DNA of 64,000 bases from CAITWF01 sp038231575 (lineage in GTDB: Bacteria > Verrucomicrobiota > Verrucomicrobiia > Opitutales > Opitutaceae). Position numbers and translations under genes: made by a program. The notes under the pieces were generated by a model. It was not told the DNA's origin. It ran no database searches and worked only from the letters and a program-made list of their open reading frames with translations. The stretch lies in the NCBI GenBank assembly GCA_038231575.1, contig JBBRLB010000011.1:6818-70817 (forward strand), written 5' to 3'. Numbering within the stretch: position 1 is the stretch's first letter; each line of letters starts with the position of its first letter. Positions 54,014-61,547 of this stretch are shown here, piece by piece.

Positions 54014-55186
54014 TCAATACCGCTGCAGCGTCGGATCGATTTGATCGGTCCACGCGGCGATGCCGCCGCCGACATTGCTCACGGCGTTGAAGCCTTGGGC
54101 GCGGAGAAATTCTGTGACGCGCATGCTGCGGACGCCGGTGTGACACATGATCAAGAGATGCTCATGCCGCGGGAGATCGTGCATCTTCTCCGGGATTTGC
54201 CGCATCGGGATCAGCTCGGCGCCTGTGACGTGGCAGATTTCCGTTTCGTAGGGCTCGCGCACGTCGATGAGCAGCGCGGTGCGGGTTGCGGCGTCGAGCA
54301 GGCGTTTAGTTTCGGTGACGGAGATTTCGAGCGGATATTCAGTGGCGTCCATGGAAGGTGAGGGGAGCGGCTCGCACGCCGCGGCATAATTCTCCGCGCG
54401 CACGTCGGGAATCGTCGGTGACGCGCCGCAGAGCGGACAACGCGGATCCCGCGGCAGGGCGAGGGTCTGGAAACGCTGCGTGAGCGCGTCGTAAGTGAGT
54501 AACCGGCCGCGCAGCGGTTCGCCGGCGCCGGTGATTAATTTAATCACCTCGAGGGCTTGCAGGCTTCCGATCACGCCGCACAGCGCTCCGAGCACGCCCG
54601 CCTCGCCGCAGCCCGGCACGCTTCCCGGCGCAGGTGGTTCCGGGAAAAGACAGCGATAGCAGGGACCGCCCTGGGCCGGATCGAAGACGGACACCTGACC
54701 TTCGAATTTAAACACGCTGCCGTAAACGAGCGGTTTCCTGGCGAAAAACGCCGCGTCGTTATTCAGGTAGCGCGACGCGAAGTTGTCCGTGCCGTCGACG
54801 ATGAGGTCGTAGCCGCCAAACAGCGCGACCGCGTTGGCGGCGTTGACGCCATCGGCGTGCGGGACGACGCGGATGAACGGATTCGTCGCGCGCAGCCGCC
54901 GCGAGGCCGAGGCCACCTTGGGCTCGCCGACCGAGTCGTCGTCGTGGAGGAGCTGCCGCTGCAAATTGTGATCGGCGACGCAATCGAAGTCGGCGATGCC
55001 GAGCGTGCCGACACCGGCGGCGGCGAGATAGAGCGCGGCGGGGCTGCCGAGTCCGCCGGCGCCGACGACGAGCACGCGGGCCGCCGCGAGCTTCGTCTGG
55101 CCCGCGACGCCCACCTCGCCGAGCAGGATGTGCCGGCTGTAGCGCGCCAGTTCGGCGGGCGAGAGTTTGGGCATCTGATCGGGCAT
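54014..55186 (-). CDS. moeB: MoeB/ThiF-type adenylyltransferase fused to rhodanese
   Basis: 390 residues. E1-like domain with the ATP loop GAGGLGSPAAL, DFDCVADHNLQRQ, the CxxC pairs (CYRC, CPLC) and DGTDNFASRYL. The C-terminal rhodanese domain carries the active-site loop MCHTGVRSM. It adenylates and sulfurates a ubiquitin-like carrier such as MoaD or ThiS for molybdopterin or thiamine synthesis; the rhodanese supplies persulfide. Start at MPDQMPKLSP. No moa or thi neighbours. Confidence 0.88.
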   Translation of the reverse strand: MPDQMPKLSPAELARYSRHILLGEVGVAGQTKLAAARVLVVGAGGLGSPAALYLAAAGVGTLGIADFDCVADHNLQRQLLHDDDSVGEPKVASASRRLRATNPFIRVVPHADGVNAANAVALFGGYDLIVDGTDNFASRYLNNDAAFFARKPLVYGSVFKFEGQVSVFDPAQGGPCYRCLFPEPPAPGSVPGCGEAGVLGALCGVIGSLQALEVIKLITGAGEPLRGRLLTYDALTQRFQTLALPRDPRCPLCGASPTIPDVRAENYAAACEPLPSPSMDATEYPLEISVTETKRLLDAATRTALLIDVREPYETEICHVTGAELIPMRQIPEKMHDLPRHEHLLIMCHTGVRSMRVTEFLRAQGFNAVSNVGGGIAAWTDQIDPTLQRY

Positions 55187-55263
55187 CGTCGCGAAGGAGA
55201 GCCGGAACCCGGCGCGCCGCAAATGAAATTGCGCCCGCGCCACGCCGCCGCCGGAATCGCCGG

Positions 55264-55695
55264 ATGCGTTGCATCGGCATCGACCTTGGCACCCGCCGCA
55301 TCGGCCTCGCGTTTGGCGACGAGCTTGGCGTGGCCACACCGCTGGCCGCACTCACCCAAGCCGACGCCGCGCAACGCTGGGCCGCGCTGCTGGCCATCGT
55401 GCGCGAGCGTCGCGCGACCGACCTGGTGATCGGTCATCCGCTCAACATGGACGACACCGTCGGTCCCAAGGCGAAAGAGGCCGAGGTGATCGCGGAAAAA
55501 CTGCGCGTCGACCTTGGCCTGCCCGTGCACCTCATTGACGAACGGCTGACGAGCTATGAAGCCGAATCAACGATCGCAAAATCGAAGCGGCGCGAAGTGC
55601 GGGCGAGCGGCATCATCGATTCGCGCGCGGCCACGTTGATTTTGCAGGACTACCTCGATCAGATCATGCCGGCGCCGGAAGCGGAAATGCCTTAA
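55264..55695 (+). CDS. ruvX: Putative Holliday junction resolvase RuvX (YqgF)
   Basis: 143 residues. RNase H-like YqgF fold: IGIDLGTRRIGLAFGDE at the start, TDLVIGHPLNMDDT, and the DERLTSYEAE segment. Essential in many bacteria, implicated in pre-16S rRNA end processing. Its stop overlaps the convergent HAD gene by four bases. Confidence 0.92.
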   Translation: MRCIGIDLGTRRIGLAFGDELGVATPLAALTQADAAQRWAALLAIVRERRATDLVIGHPLNMDDTVGPKAKEAEVIAEKLRVDLGLPVHLIDERLTSYEAESTIAKSKRREVRASGIIDSRAATLILQDYLDQIMPAPEAEMP

Positions 55696-56348
55696 AGTTC
55701 GAAGGAGTGCGCGGCGGCGAATGTCGCCAGGTCGGCGTAAACCGGCGCGTCGCTCGCGCGCAATCGCGCCGCCGGATGGTGGCCGGCGGCGATGAGCGCG
55801 CACGCGACCCCCAGATGGCGGGCGACTTCGAGGTCGTGGAGCGTGTCGCCCACGAGGAGAATTTCGGCGGGCGGGAGGCCGAGCCGGCCGACGAGTTCAC
55901 GCCCGAGCGCGAGTTTCGAGTGCGCGTGAATGTTATCGAGACCGGCAATGTGATCGAAGTGCGCCGTGAGTCCGAAGTGCGCGACGATCTCGTGGAGGGT
56001 TGCGTGGCGATAGGCGGAGAGGATCGACTGGCCGAGCCCGGCGGCGTGGACAGCCGCGAGCATCGCGGCGGTGTTGGCATGGAGCTTGGTTTCGAGGCGA
56101 CGCGCATCGTAGCCCGAGATGAATTCCGCGCTAAGTTTTTCAAAACTATCGCGCGCCGGATCGAAGCCGAGCCGTTCATAGTAAGTGCGCACGGGAAAAT
56201 CGAAGAGCGTGTGGTAGCGACCGCGATCGAGCAGGGGCAGGGCGCGACGGGCGAGCACGGCGTTCATCACGTCGATGCTGAAATCCAGATCGTCGAGGAG
56301 CGTGCCGTTCCAATCCCAGATGATGTGGCGATAAGGAGCGCGGGACAT
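55692..56348 (-). CDS. HAD-superfamily phosphatase (phosphoglycolate phosphatase-like)
   Basis: 218 residues. Motif I is WDWNGTLLDD (the second acid is Asn rather than the usual Asp), motif II ILSAY, motif III region HSKLALG and motif IV GDTLHDLEVA. The cap lies between motif I and II. A small-molecule phosphatase such as 2-phosphoglycolate phosphatase is likely. Start at MSRAPYRHII, back-to-back with truA. Confidence 0.88.
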   Translation of the reverse strand: MSRAPYRHIIWDWNGTLLDDLDFSIDVMNAVLARRALPLLDRGRYHTLFDFPVRTYYERLGFDPARDSFEKLSAEFISGYDARRLETKLHANTAAMLAAVHAAGLGQSILSAYRHATLHEIVAHFGLTAHFDHIAGLDNIHAHSKLALGRELVGRLGLPPAEILLVGDTLHDLEVARHLGVACALIAAGHHPAARLRASDAPVYADLATFAAAHSFEL

Positions 56349-56399
56349 ACCGAGAAAACACTTTGGACAGCGGCGTGCGGGCCACGCAATCTCCACCTG

Positions 56400-57161
56400 A
56401 TGTCCGTCGCCCCATCGCCTGCCGCCCGTCGCTGGAAATGTGTCTGCGCCTATGACGGCGCGGCGTTTTCGGGCTGGCAGTGCCAGGAGGACGGCAAAGG
56501 CATCCAGGACGTGATTCAGGCGCGGCTGGCGCAGATCCTCCAAGCCAAGGTGCGGATTGAGGCGAGCGGCCGCACCGATGCGGGCGTGCATGCGCGGGCG
56601 CAGGTGTTTCACTTCGACGCCGAGTGGCGGCATGGCACGGATAAGTTATGTGCGGCCCTGAGTTCCTGCCTGCCCGACGCGATCCAGATTATTTCGGTGC
56701 GGCCGGCGGCAGCAGATTTTCACGCACGCTTCAGCGCGAAGGGCAAACGCTACGTCTATCACCTTCACCTCGGCGACACAGACCCCTTCAAGCGGCCGTA
56801 TTGCTGGATGCTCTTCCGGCCGATCGACCTCGTGGCGATGCGGGCGGCGGCGGCGTTGCTGGTAGGGAAGAAGGATTTTCGCGCCTTCAGCGCGTTCAAC
56901 GGATTCGAGCGCGAAGATACCGTGCGCCACGTGCGCCGGCTCGACCTCGTGCGTCGTGGAAAAAATATCCGCGTGATCTGCGAGGGTGACGGCTTCCTCT
57001 ACAAGATGGTGCGCAGCCTCGTGGGCGCGCTCGTGAAGGTCGGGGAGGGGCGCGCCTCGCTGGACGACGTCCGCGCGATCCTCGCGTCGCGGAAGCGCAC
57101 CGAGGCCGTCTACACGGCGCCGCCGCAGGGCTTGTTTCTCGAAAGAGTTTTCTATCGATGA
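56400..57161 (+). CDS. truA: tRNA pseudouridine(38-40) synthase TruA
   Basis: 253 residues. Family signature EASGRTDAGVHARAQVFHF with the catalytic Asp, then AKGKRYVYHL, and the C-terminal FLYKMVRSLVGALVKVGEG. It modifies uridines in the anticodon arm of tRNAs. Start at MSVAPSPAARRW; the frame is open for 231 codons upstream but that is antisense to the HAD gene. The stop overlaps comF (ATGA). Confidence 0.95.
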   Translation: MSVAPSPAARRWKCVCAYDGAAFSGWQCQEDGKGIQDVIQARLAQILQAKVRIEASGRTDAGVHARAQVFHFDAEWRHGTDKLCAALSSCLPDAIQIISVRPAAADFHARFSAKGKRYVYHLHLGDTDPFKRPYCWMLFRPIDLVAMRAAAALLVGKKDFRAFSAFNGFEREDTVRHVRRLDLVRRGKNIRVICEGDGFLYKMVRSLVGALVKVGEGRASLDDVRAILASRKRTEAVYTAPPQGLFLERVFYR

Positions 57162-57922
57162 AAGCGGTGCTCGGGCAATGGGCGCGTGGGCTCAGCGATG
57201 CGGTGTTTCCGCCGGTGTGCGTGCATTGCCGCGGACTGATCGAGACGGTGGGCGCCGAGGCGACCGACGCCGCCCAGGAGGCGTTTCGGCACCTCTGCGT
57301 GAAGTGCGTCGCCCAGATCGATTTTGTGCAGGCGCCGCACTGCACGACCTGCGGGCATCCGTTTTATGGCGAGGTCGAGGGCGAGCGGATGTGTCCGCAT
57401 TGCCAGGGGCTCGACCCGGCCTTTCGCGAGGGGCGGACCGCCGTGCTGTTCAAGGGCCCGGTGCGCGCGCTCGTGATCGAGCTCAAATACCATCACGGGC
57501 TGCACGTGCTCGAGGATGTGGAAAAGATTTTTCGCCGCGCGCCGCACGTGCTGGAATTCGCGCGCGGCGCCGTGCTCGTGCCGGTGCCGCTGCACCCGAC
57601 CAAGGCGCGCCATCGCGGCTACAACCAGGCCGCCCTGATCGCTGCGGGGTTGGCCCGGGTGGTGGGCGGCGACACGCGCGTGGAGCCGTTGCTGCGTCGC
57701 AGCGCGAATACCGAAACGCAAACTGCTTTTGACCGACGCACCCGAATGGCGAATCTGAAAAATGCCTTTGCACTTGCCCGCGGCGCACACCTAAATCCCG
57801 ACCAACATTACATCCTCGTTGATGACGTTTTCACGACCGGCTCCACGCTCAACAGTTGCGCCCGCACGCTCCGCCGGGCGGGGGCGCTGAAGCTCGACGT
57901 CCTTACCCTCGGCCACGGCTGA
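57158..57922 (+). CDS. comF: ComF-family phosphoribosyltransferase-like protein
   Basis: 254 residues. N-terminal double zinc finger (FPPVCVHCRG, CVKCVAQ, CTTCGHPFYG, CPHC) and a C-terminal PRTase loop ILVDDVFTTGSTLN. ComF proteins assist DNA uptake at the helicase step. No other competence genes are here, so it may have another role. Translated from the truA message through the 4-base overlap. Confidence 0.9.
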   Translation: MKAVLGQWARGLSDAVFPPVCVHCRGLIETVGAEATDAAQEAFRHLCVKCVAQIDFVQAPHCTTCGHPFYGEVEGERMCPHCQGLDPAFREGRTAVLFKGPVRALVIELKYHHGLHVLEDVEKIFRRAPHVLEFARGAVLVPVPLHPTKARHRGYNQAALIAAGLARVVGGDTRVEPLLRRSANTETQTAFDRRTRMANLKNAFALARGAHLNPDQHYILVDDVFTTGSTLNSCARTLRRAGALKLDVLTLGHG

Positions 57923-57934
57923 CCCCACTCCCGC

Positions 57935-58807
57935 ATGCATTTCGACAAACCCACCTATACCGTCCGAAAAACCCGCAAAAAGGAGATCCCGAAGGGGGTT
58001 TATACCAAGGATCCGGTGACGGGGGACATCGTTTTCAACAAGGAGGTCGAGGACAACCAGATGGTCGCCCCGAAGAGCGGGCACCATTTCCCGATCGGCG
58101 CCCGGGCGCGCATCGCGAAGCTGTTTGACGAAGGCACCTGGGTCGAGACGGACGCGAAGGTGAAGTCGAGCGACCCGCTCAAGTTCGTCGATTCACAGGC
58201 CTATCCCGACCGGATCAAGCGCTACGAAAAAGACAGCGGGCTGCCGGAGGCGGTCATCAACGGGACCGGAAGAATTTACGACCTCGAAGTATCCGTGGCC
58301 GTAATGGATTTCAAATTCTGCGGTGGCGCAATGGGCGCGGCGGCTGGCGAAAAACTCACCCGCGCGATCGAGACCGCCGCCGCAAAAAAAATCCCCTGCA
58401 TCATCTTCAGCGCCTCCGGTGGCGCGCGCATGCAGGAGGGCATTTACTCGCTCATGCAGATGGCGAAGACCAGCGCCGCGCTCGGCCGCCTCGCGCAGGC
58501 CCGGTTGCCGTTCATTTCCGTGCTCACGCACCCGACGATGGGCGGGGTGACGGCCAGCTTCGCGACGCTCGGCGACGTGATCATCGCGGAGCCGGGCGCG
58601 CTCATCGGGTTCGCCGGTGCGCGCGTGATCAAGGACACCACGAAGCAGACGCTGCCCGCGGGTTTCCAGACGGCGGAGTTTTTGCTGAAGCACGGGCTCA
58701 TTGATCAAATCGTCAGCCGTCTCGAGATGCGCGAGCGCCTGCGGGACCTGCTGCTCGCGCTGCACGTGGGAAAAAAATCCGGCGCGCTGGTGTCCGCGAA
58801 AACCTAG
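57935..58807 (+). CDS. accD: Acetyl-CoA carboxylase carboxyltransferase beta subunit, zinc ribbon cysteines lost
   Basis: 290 residues. Crotonase-like carboxyltransferase core: YEKDSGLPEAVINGTGRIYD, GGAMGAAAGEK, FSASGGARMQEGIYSLMQMA and PTMGGVTASFATLGD. With AccA it makes malonyl-CoA for fatty acid synthesis. Aligning the N-terminus to E. coli AccD (IPxGVxTK ... HH), the four zinc cysteines C27, C30, C46, C49 correspond to Asp26, Thr29, Ala45, Ser48. The fold around them is otherwise preserved (GHHFPIGARARIAKLFDEG). Confidence 0.93.
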   Translation: MHFDKPTYTVRKTRKKEIPKGVYTKDPVTGDIVFNKEVEDNQMVAPKSGHHFPIGARARIAKLFDEGTWVETDAKVKSSDPLKFVDSQAYPDRIKRYEKDSGLPEAVINGTGRIYDLEVSVAVMDFKFCGGAMGAAAGEKLTRAIETAAAKKIPCIIFSASGGARMQEGIYSLMQMAKTSAALGRLAQARLPFISVLTHPTMGGVTASFATLGDVIIAEPGALIGFAGARVIKDTTKQTLPAGFQTAEFLLKHGLIDQIVSRLEMRERLRDLLLALHVGKKSGALVSAKT

Positions 58808-58824
58808 GCGCGCCCGCGTCCGAC

Positions 58825-60129
58825 ATGCTCACGCGCGACGCCACTGATTATGCGGCGGTGACGGACTATCTCTTCGGCCTGAAGGCGCGGGGGGCGAAAT
58901 TCGGCATTGATCGCATGGCGCTCCTCGCCGCGCAGCTCGGCCACCCGGAGCGCGCGGTGCCCTGCGTGCATGTCGCCGGCACGAACGGCAAGGGCTCCGT
59001 TTCCGCGATGCTCGATGCAATCCTGCACGCCGCGGGCTGGCACACCGGGCTCTACACCTCGCCGCATCTGGTGAAACTCGGCGAGCGCGTCCAAGTCGAC
59101 CGCCACATCCTCCGCGAGGACGAAATCACCGCCTACACCCGTGAGCTCCGCCCGATCGCGGAGCAACTTGGCGCGATCCACGCGGATGACCATCCGAGTT
59201 TTTTTGAGTTCATGACGGCGATGGCGTTGCTCCAGTTCGCCCGCAAGCGCTGCGATCTGAGTCTCATTGAGGTCGGGCTCGGCGGCCGGCTCGACGCCAC
59301 CAATATCGTCACGCCACTCGTGAGCGTCATCACGTCGATCAGCATGGATCACTGCGAATTCCTCGGCGACACGCTCGAGAAAATCGCCATGGAGAAAGCC
59401 GGCATCATCAAAGCGGGCCGCCCCGTGGTGCTCGGGCGCATGCCCGCCACAGCGGAGCGCGTGATCCGCGTGATCGCGGCGGAGCGGGGTGCGCCGGTGA
59501 TATCGGTGGCGGCGGAATTCGGCGACGATGTCGCGCGTTATCCGGCGACGAATCTCGAGTGCGATTACCAGCGGTGGAACGCCGCGACCGCCACGCTCGT
59601 GGCGCGGACGCTCGGCGGCGCGTGGAAAATTTCCGACGCCGCGATCGCCGACGGCCTCCGGCATGTCGACTGGCCGGGCCGGTGGCAACGCGTTCGCCTC
59701 GGCGGGCGGCTCACAATTCTGGATGCGTCGCACAACCCCGAGGGCGCGCAGATGCTCGACGCCAGTCTCACGCGTCTTGTCGCGGAGACCGGCCGCAAGC
59801 CGATCGTGATCGCGGGCGTGCTCGGGGCGGCGCGCGCCGGTCCGCTGCTCGCGACGATCGCGCGGCACGCGGCGGAGATTCATTTTTGTGTGCCGAGCCA
59901 GGCGCGCGCCTGCAGCCACACGGAACTCGAGTCGTTGCTCCCCCCGGATTTTGCCGGACGCGTCGTGCGCGCGACGGTGGAGGGATTGTTTCCGACGCCG
60001 GCGTGCTGCACCGCCGGCGGTCCCGACGACGTGGTGGTAGTGACCGGCTCGATTTACCTGCTCGGCGAAATCATGGCCCGCCTCGAACCGCAACGCGGTC
60101 CGGGCGAGGGCCGGCTGCAGGACTTTTGA
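58825..60129 (+). CDS. folC: Folylpolyglutamate/dihydrofolate synthase
   Basis: 434 residues. Mur-ligase-like ATP loop HVAGTNGKGSVSAML, the loop YTSPHLVKLGERVQVD, the segment LIEVGLGGRLDATN and the C-terminal ILDASHNPEGAQ. It adds glutamates to folates, possibly also making dihydrofolate. It follows accD by 17 bases, an adjacency common in bacteria. Confidence 0.93.
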   Translation: MLTRDATDYAAVTDYLFGLKARGAKFGIDRMALLAAQLGHPERAVPCVHVAGTNGKGSVSAMLDAILHAAGWHTGLYTSPHLVKLGERVQVDRHILREDEITAYTRELRPIAEQLGAIHADDHPSFFEFMTAMALLQFARKRCDLSLIEVGLGGRLDATNIVTPLVSVITSISMDHCEFLGDTLEKIAMEKAGIIKAGRPVVLGRMPATAERVIRVIAAERGAPVISVAAEFGDDVARYPATNLECDYQRWNAATATLVARTLGGAWKISDAAIADGLRHVDWPGRWQRVRLGGRLTILDASHNPEGAQMLDASLTRLVAETGRKPIVIAGVLGAARAGPLLATIARHAAEIHFCVPSQARACSHTELESLLPPDFAGRVVRATVEGLFPTPACCTAGGPDDVVVVTGSIYLLGEIMARLEPQRGPGEGRLQDF

Positions 60130-60145
60130 TTTTTCGATCCACCCC

Positions 60146-61525
60146 ATGAAAACACGATTCCTGTTTCTTTTCATGCTGGCGCTTTTCAGCACCCTCCAGG
60201 CCCTCGCGCAGGGCGGCATGCTCGGGCGCGTGCTCGAAAAAGTCACGTGTGGGAGCGACGCGACACAGACCTACGCGCTTTACGTGCCGTCCAGCTACAA
60301 GCCGGAAAAAGCTTGGCCGGTGATTTTCTGTTTCGATCCGGGCGCGCGCGGACTCGAGCCCGTGCAGCGGCTCAGCGCGGCCGCGGAGAAATACGGCTAC
60401 ATCGTCGCCGGCTCCCTCAACTCGCGCAACGGCCCGTGGGCGGGCAACGCCGCGGCGATCAACGCGATGGTCGGCGATGTCCAGTCGCACCTGAACCTAG
60501 ATCCGCAACGCATCTATAGCGCGGGGCTTTCGGGCGGTGCGCGGGTGGCGACGCAACTCGCGATCGCGGGCATGTCGAAGGGTGTCATCGCGTGCAGCGC
60601 GGGTTTTCCGCAGGGGCGGGACGGGCTACCCGACACGGTGGCGTTTCCCTTTTTCGGCACGGCGGGCACGGAGGATTTCAATTACGGCGAACTCCGCCGC
60701 CTCGATGATCAGCTCGACGAACTGAAGGCGAACCACCGCATTGTCATTTTCGACGGGAGCCACGAATGGGCGCCGGCGGAATGGCTGGGGCAGGGCGTGT
60801 TGTGGCTGAGTTTGCAGGAGATGCGGGCCGGCACGCGGCCGAAGGACGAGGAACTGATCAAGTCCACGTTCGCGGCCCGCGTGGCGGCGATCCCCCCGGC
60901 GCCTGTGGCGGAGGTATGGCGCGCGACGAAATCGATCGCCGCAGATTTTCGGGGGCTGATCGACGTCAAGGATTACGAGAAAAAGGCGAAGGAACTCGCG
61001 GCGTCGGCCGAAGTGAAGGCCGCGCGCAAAGCCGAACGTGATCTCGCGAAGCGCGAGGACACGCTGTCGTCGAATCTCGCCGAGGCGGCCGGCGCCTCCC
61101 CAGCGGCCCAGCGCAAGCAGGTCGCCGCGGTGCGCGCGCTCGCCGAGGCGCCGGACGATTCGCCCGAGCGGCGGATGGCGCGGCGGGTGTTGGGCGGAGC
61201 CGTCGTGGCGGCGCGCGAAGGCGTGCGCACACTCATGGACGGCGGCCAATACGACACGGCCGCTGGACTGCTCGAGCTGGCGACGCTCATCCGGCCCGAA
61301 AGGACGCGCAACTATGTCGAGCTCGCGCGGGTGCGCGCGTTGCTCAACGACAAGCCCAAGGCCCTCGGCGCGCTCCAGCAGGCGGCCGAGAAAGGTTTTG
61401 CCGACGCCGCGCGCCTCGAGGGCGACGCCGACTTCGCGAAGCTCAAAGCCGATCCCGCGTGGTCCGCGGTGATCGCAAATATCCGCGCCAATCCGCCCGA
61501 GCCCGCGGGGCGCGGCCGCCCGTAA
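60146..61525 (+). CDS. Secreted alpha/beta hydrolase-like protein with TPR-like C-terminus
   Basis: 459 residues. Signal peptide at 1-22 (ending ALAQ). Alpha/beta hydrolase core to ~240: YALYVPSSYKPEKAWPVIFC, nucleophile elbow GLSGGARVA (Ser), FGTAGTEDF (acid region) and FDGSHEWAP (His), as in dienelactone or feruloyl esterase-like hydrolases. A helical C-terminal part follows (ALLNDKPKALGALQQAAEKG), like one or two TPRs. Probably a periplasmic esterase; substrate unknown. It follows folC by 16 bases. Confidence 0.82.
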   Translation: MKTRFLFLFMLALFSTLQALAQGGMLGRVLEKVTCGSDATQTYALYVPSSYKPEKAWPVIFCFDPGARGLEPVQRLSAAAEKYGYIVAGSLNSRNGPWAGNAAAINAMVGDVQSHLNLDPQRIYSAGLSGGARVATQLAIAGMSKGVIACSAGFPQGRDGLPDTVAFPFFGTAGTEDFNYGELRRLDDQLDELKANHRIVIFDGSHEWAPAEWLGQGVLWLSLQEMRAGTRPKDEELIKSTFAARVAAIPPAPVAEVWRATKSIAADFRGLIDVKDYEKKAKELAASAEVKAARKAERDLAKREDTLSSNLAEAAGASPAAQRKQVAAVRALAEAPDDSPERRMARRVLGGAVVAAREGVRTLMDGGQYDTAAGLLELATLIRPERTRNYVELARVRALLNDKPKALGALQQAAEKGFADAARLEGDADFAKLKADPAWSAVIANIRANPPEPAGRGRP

Positions 61526-61547
61526 AACCGGCCGGCGACGAGAGTGC

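Noticed and set aside
55707..56399. N-terminal extension of truA
   Set aside because: Those 231 codons are antisense to the HAD phosphatase; TruA homology begins right after the ATG at 56400.
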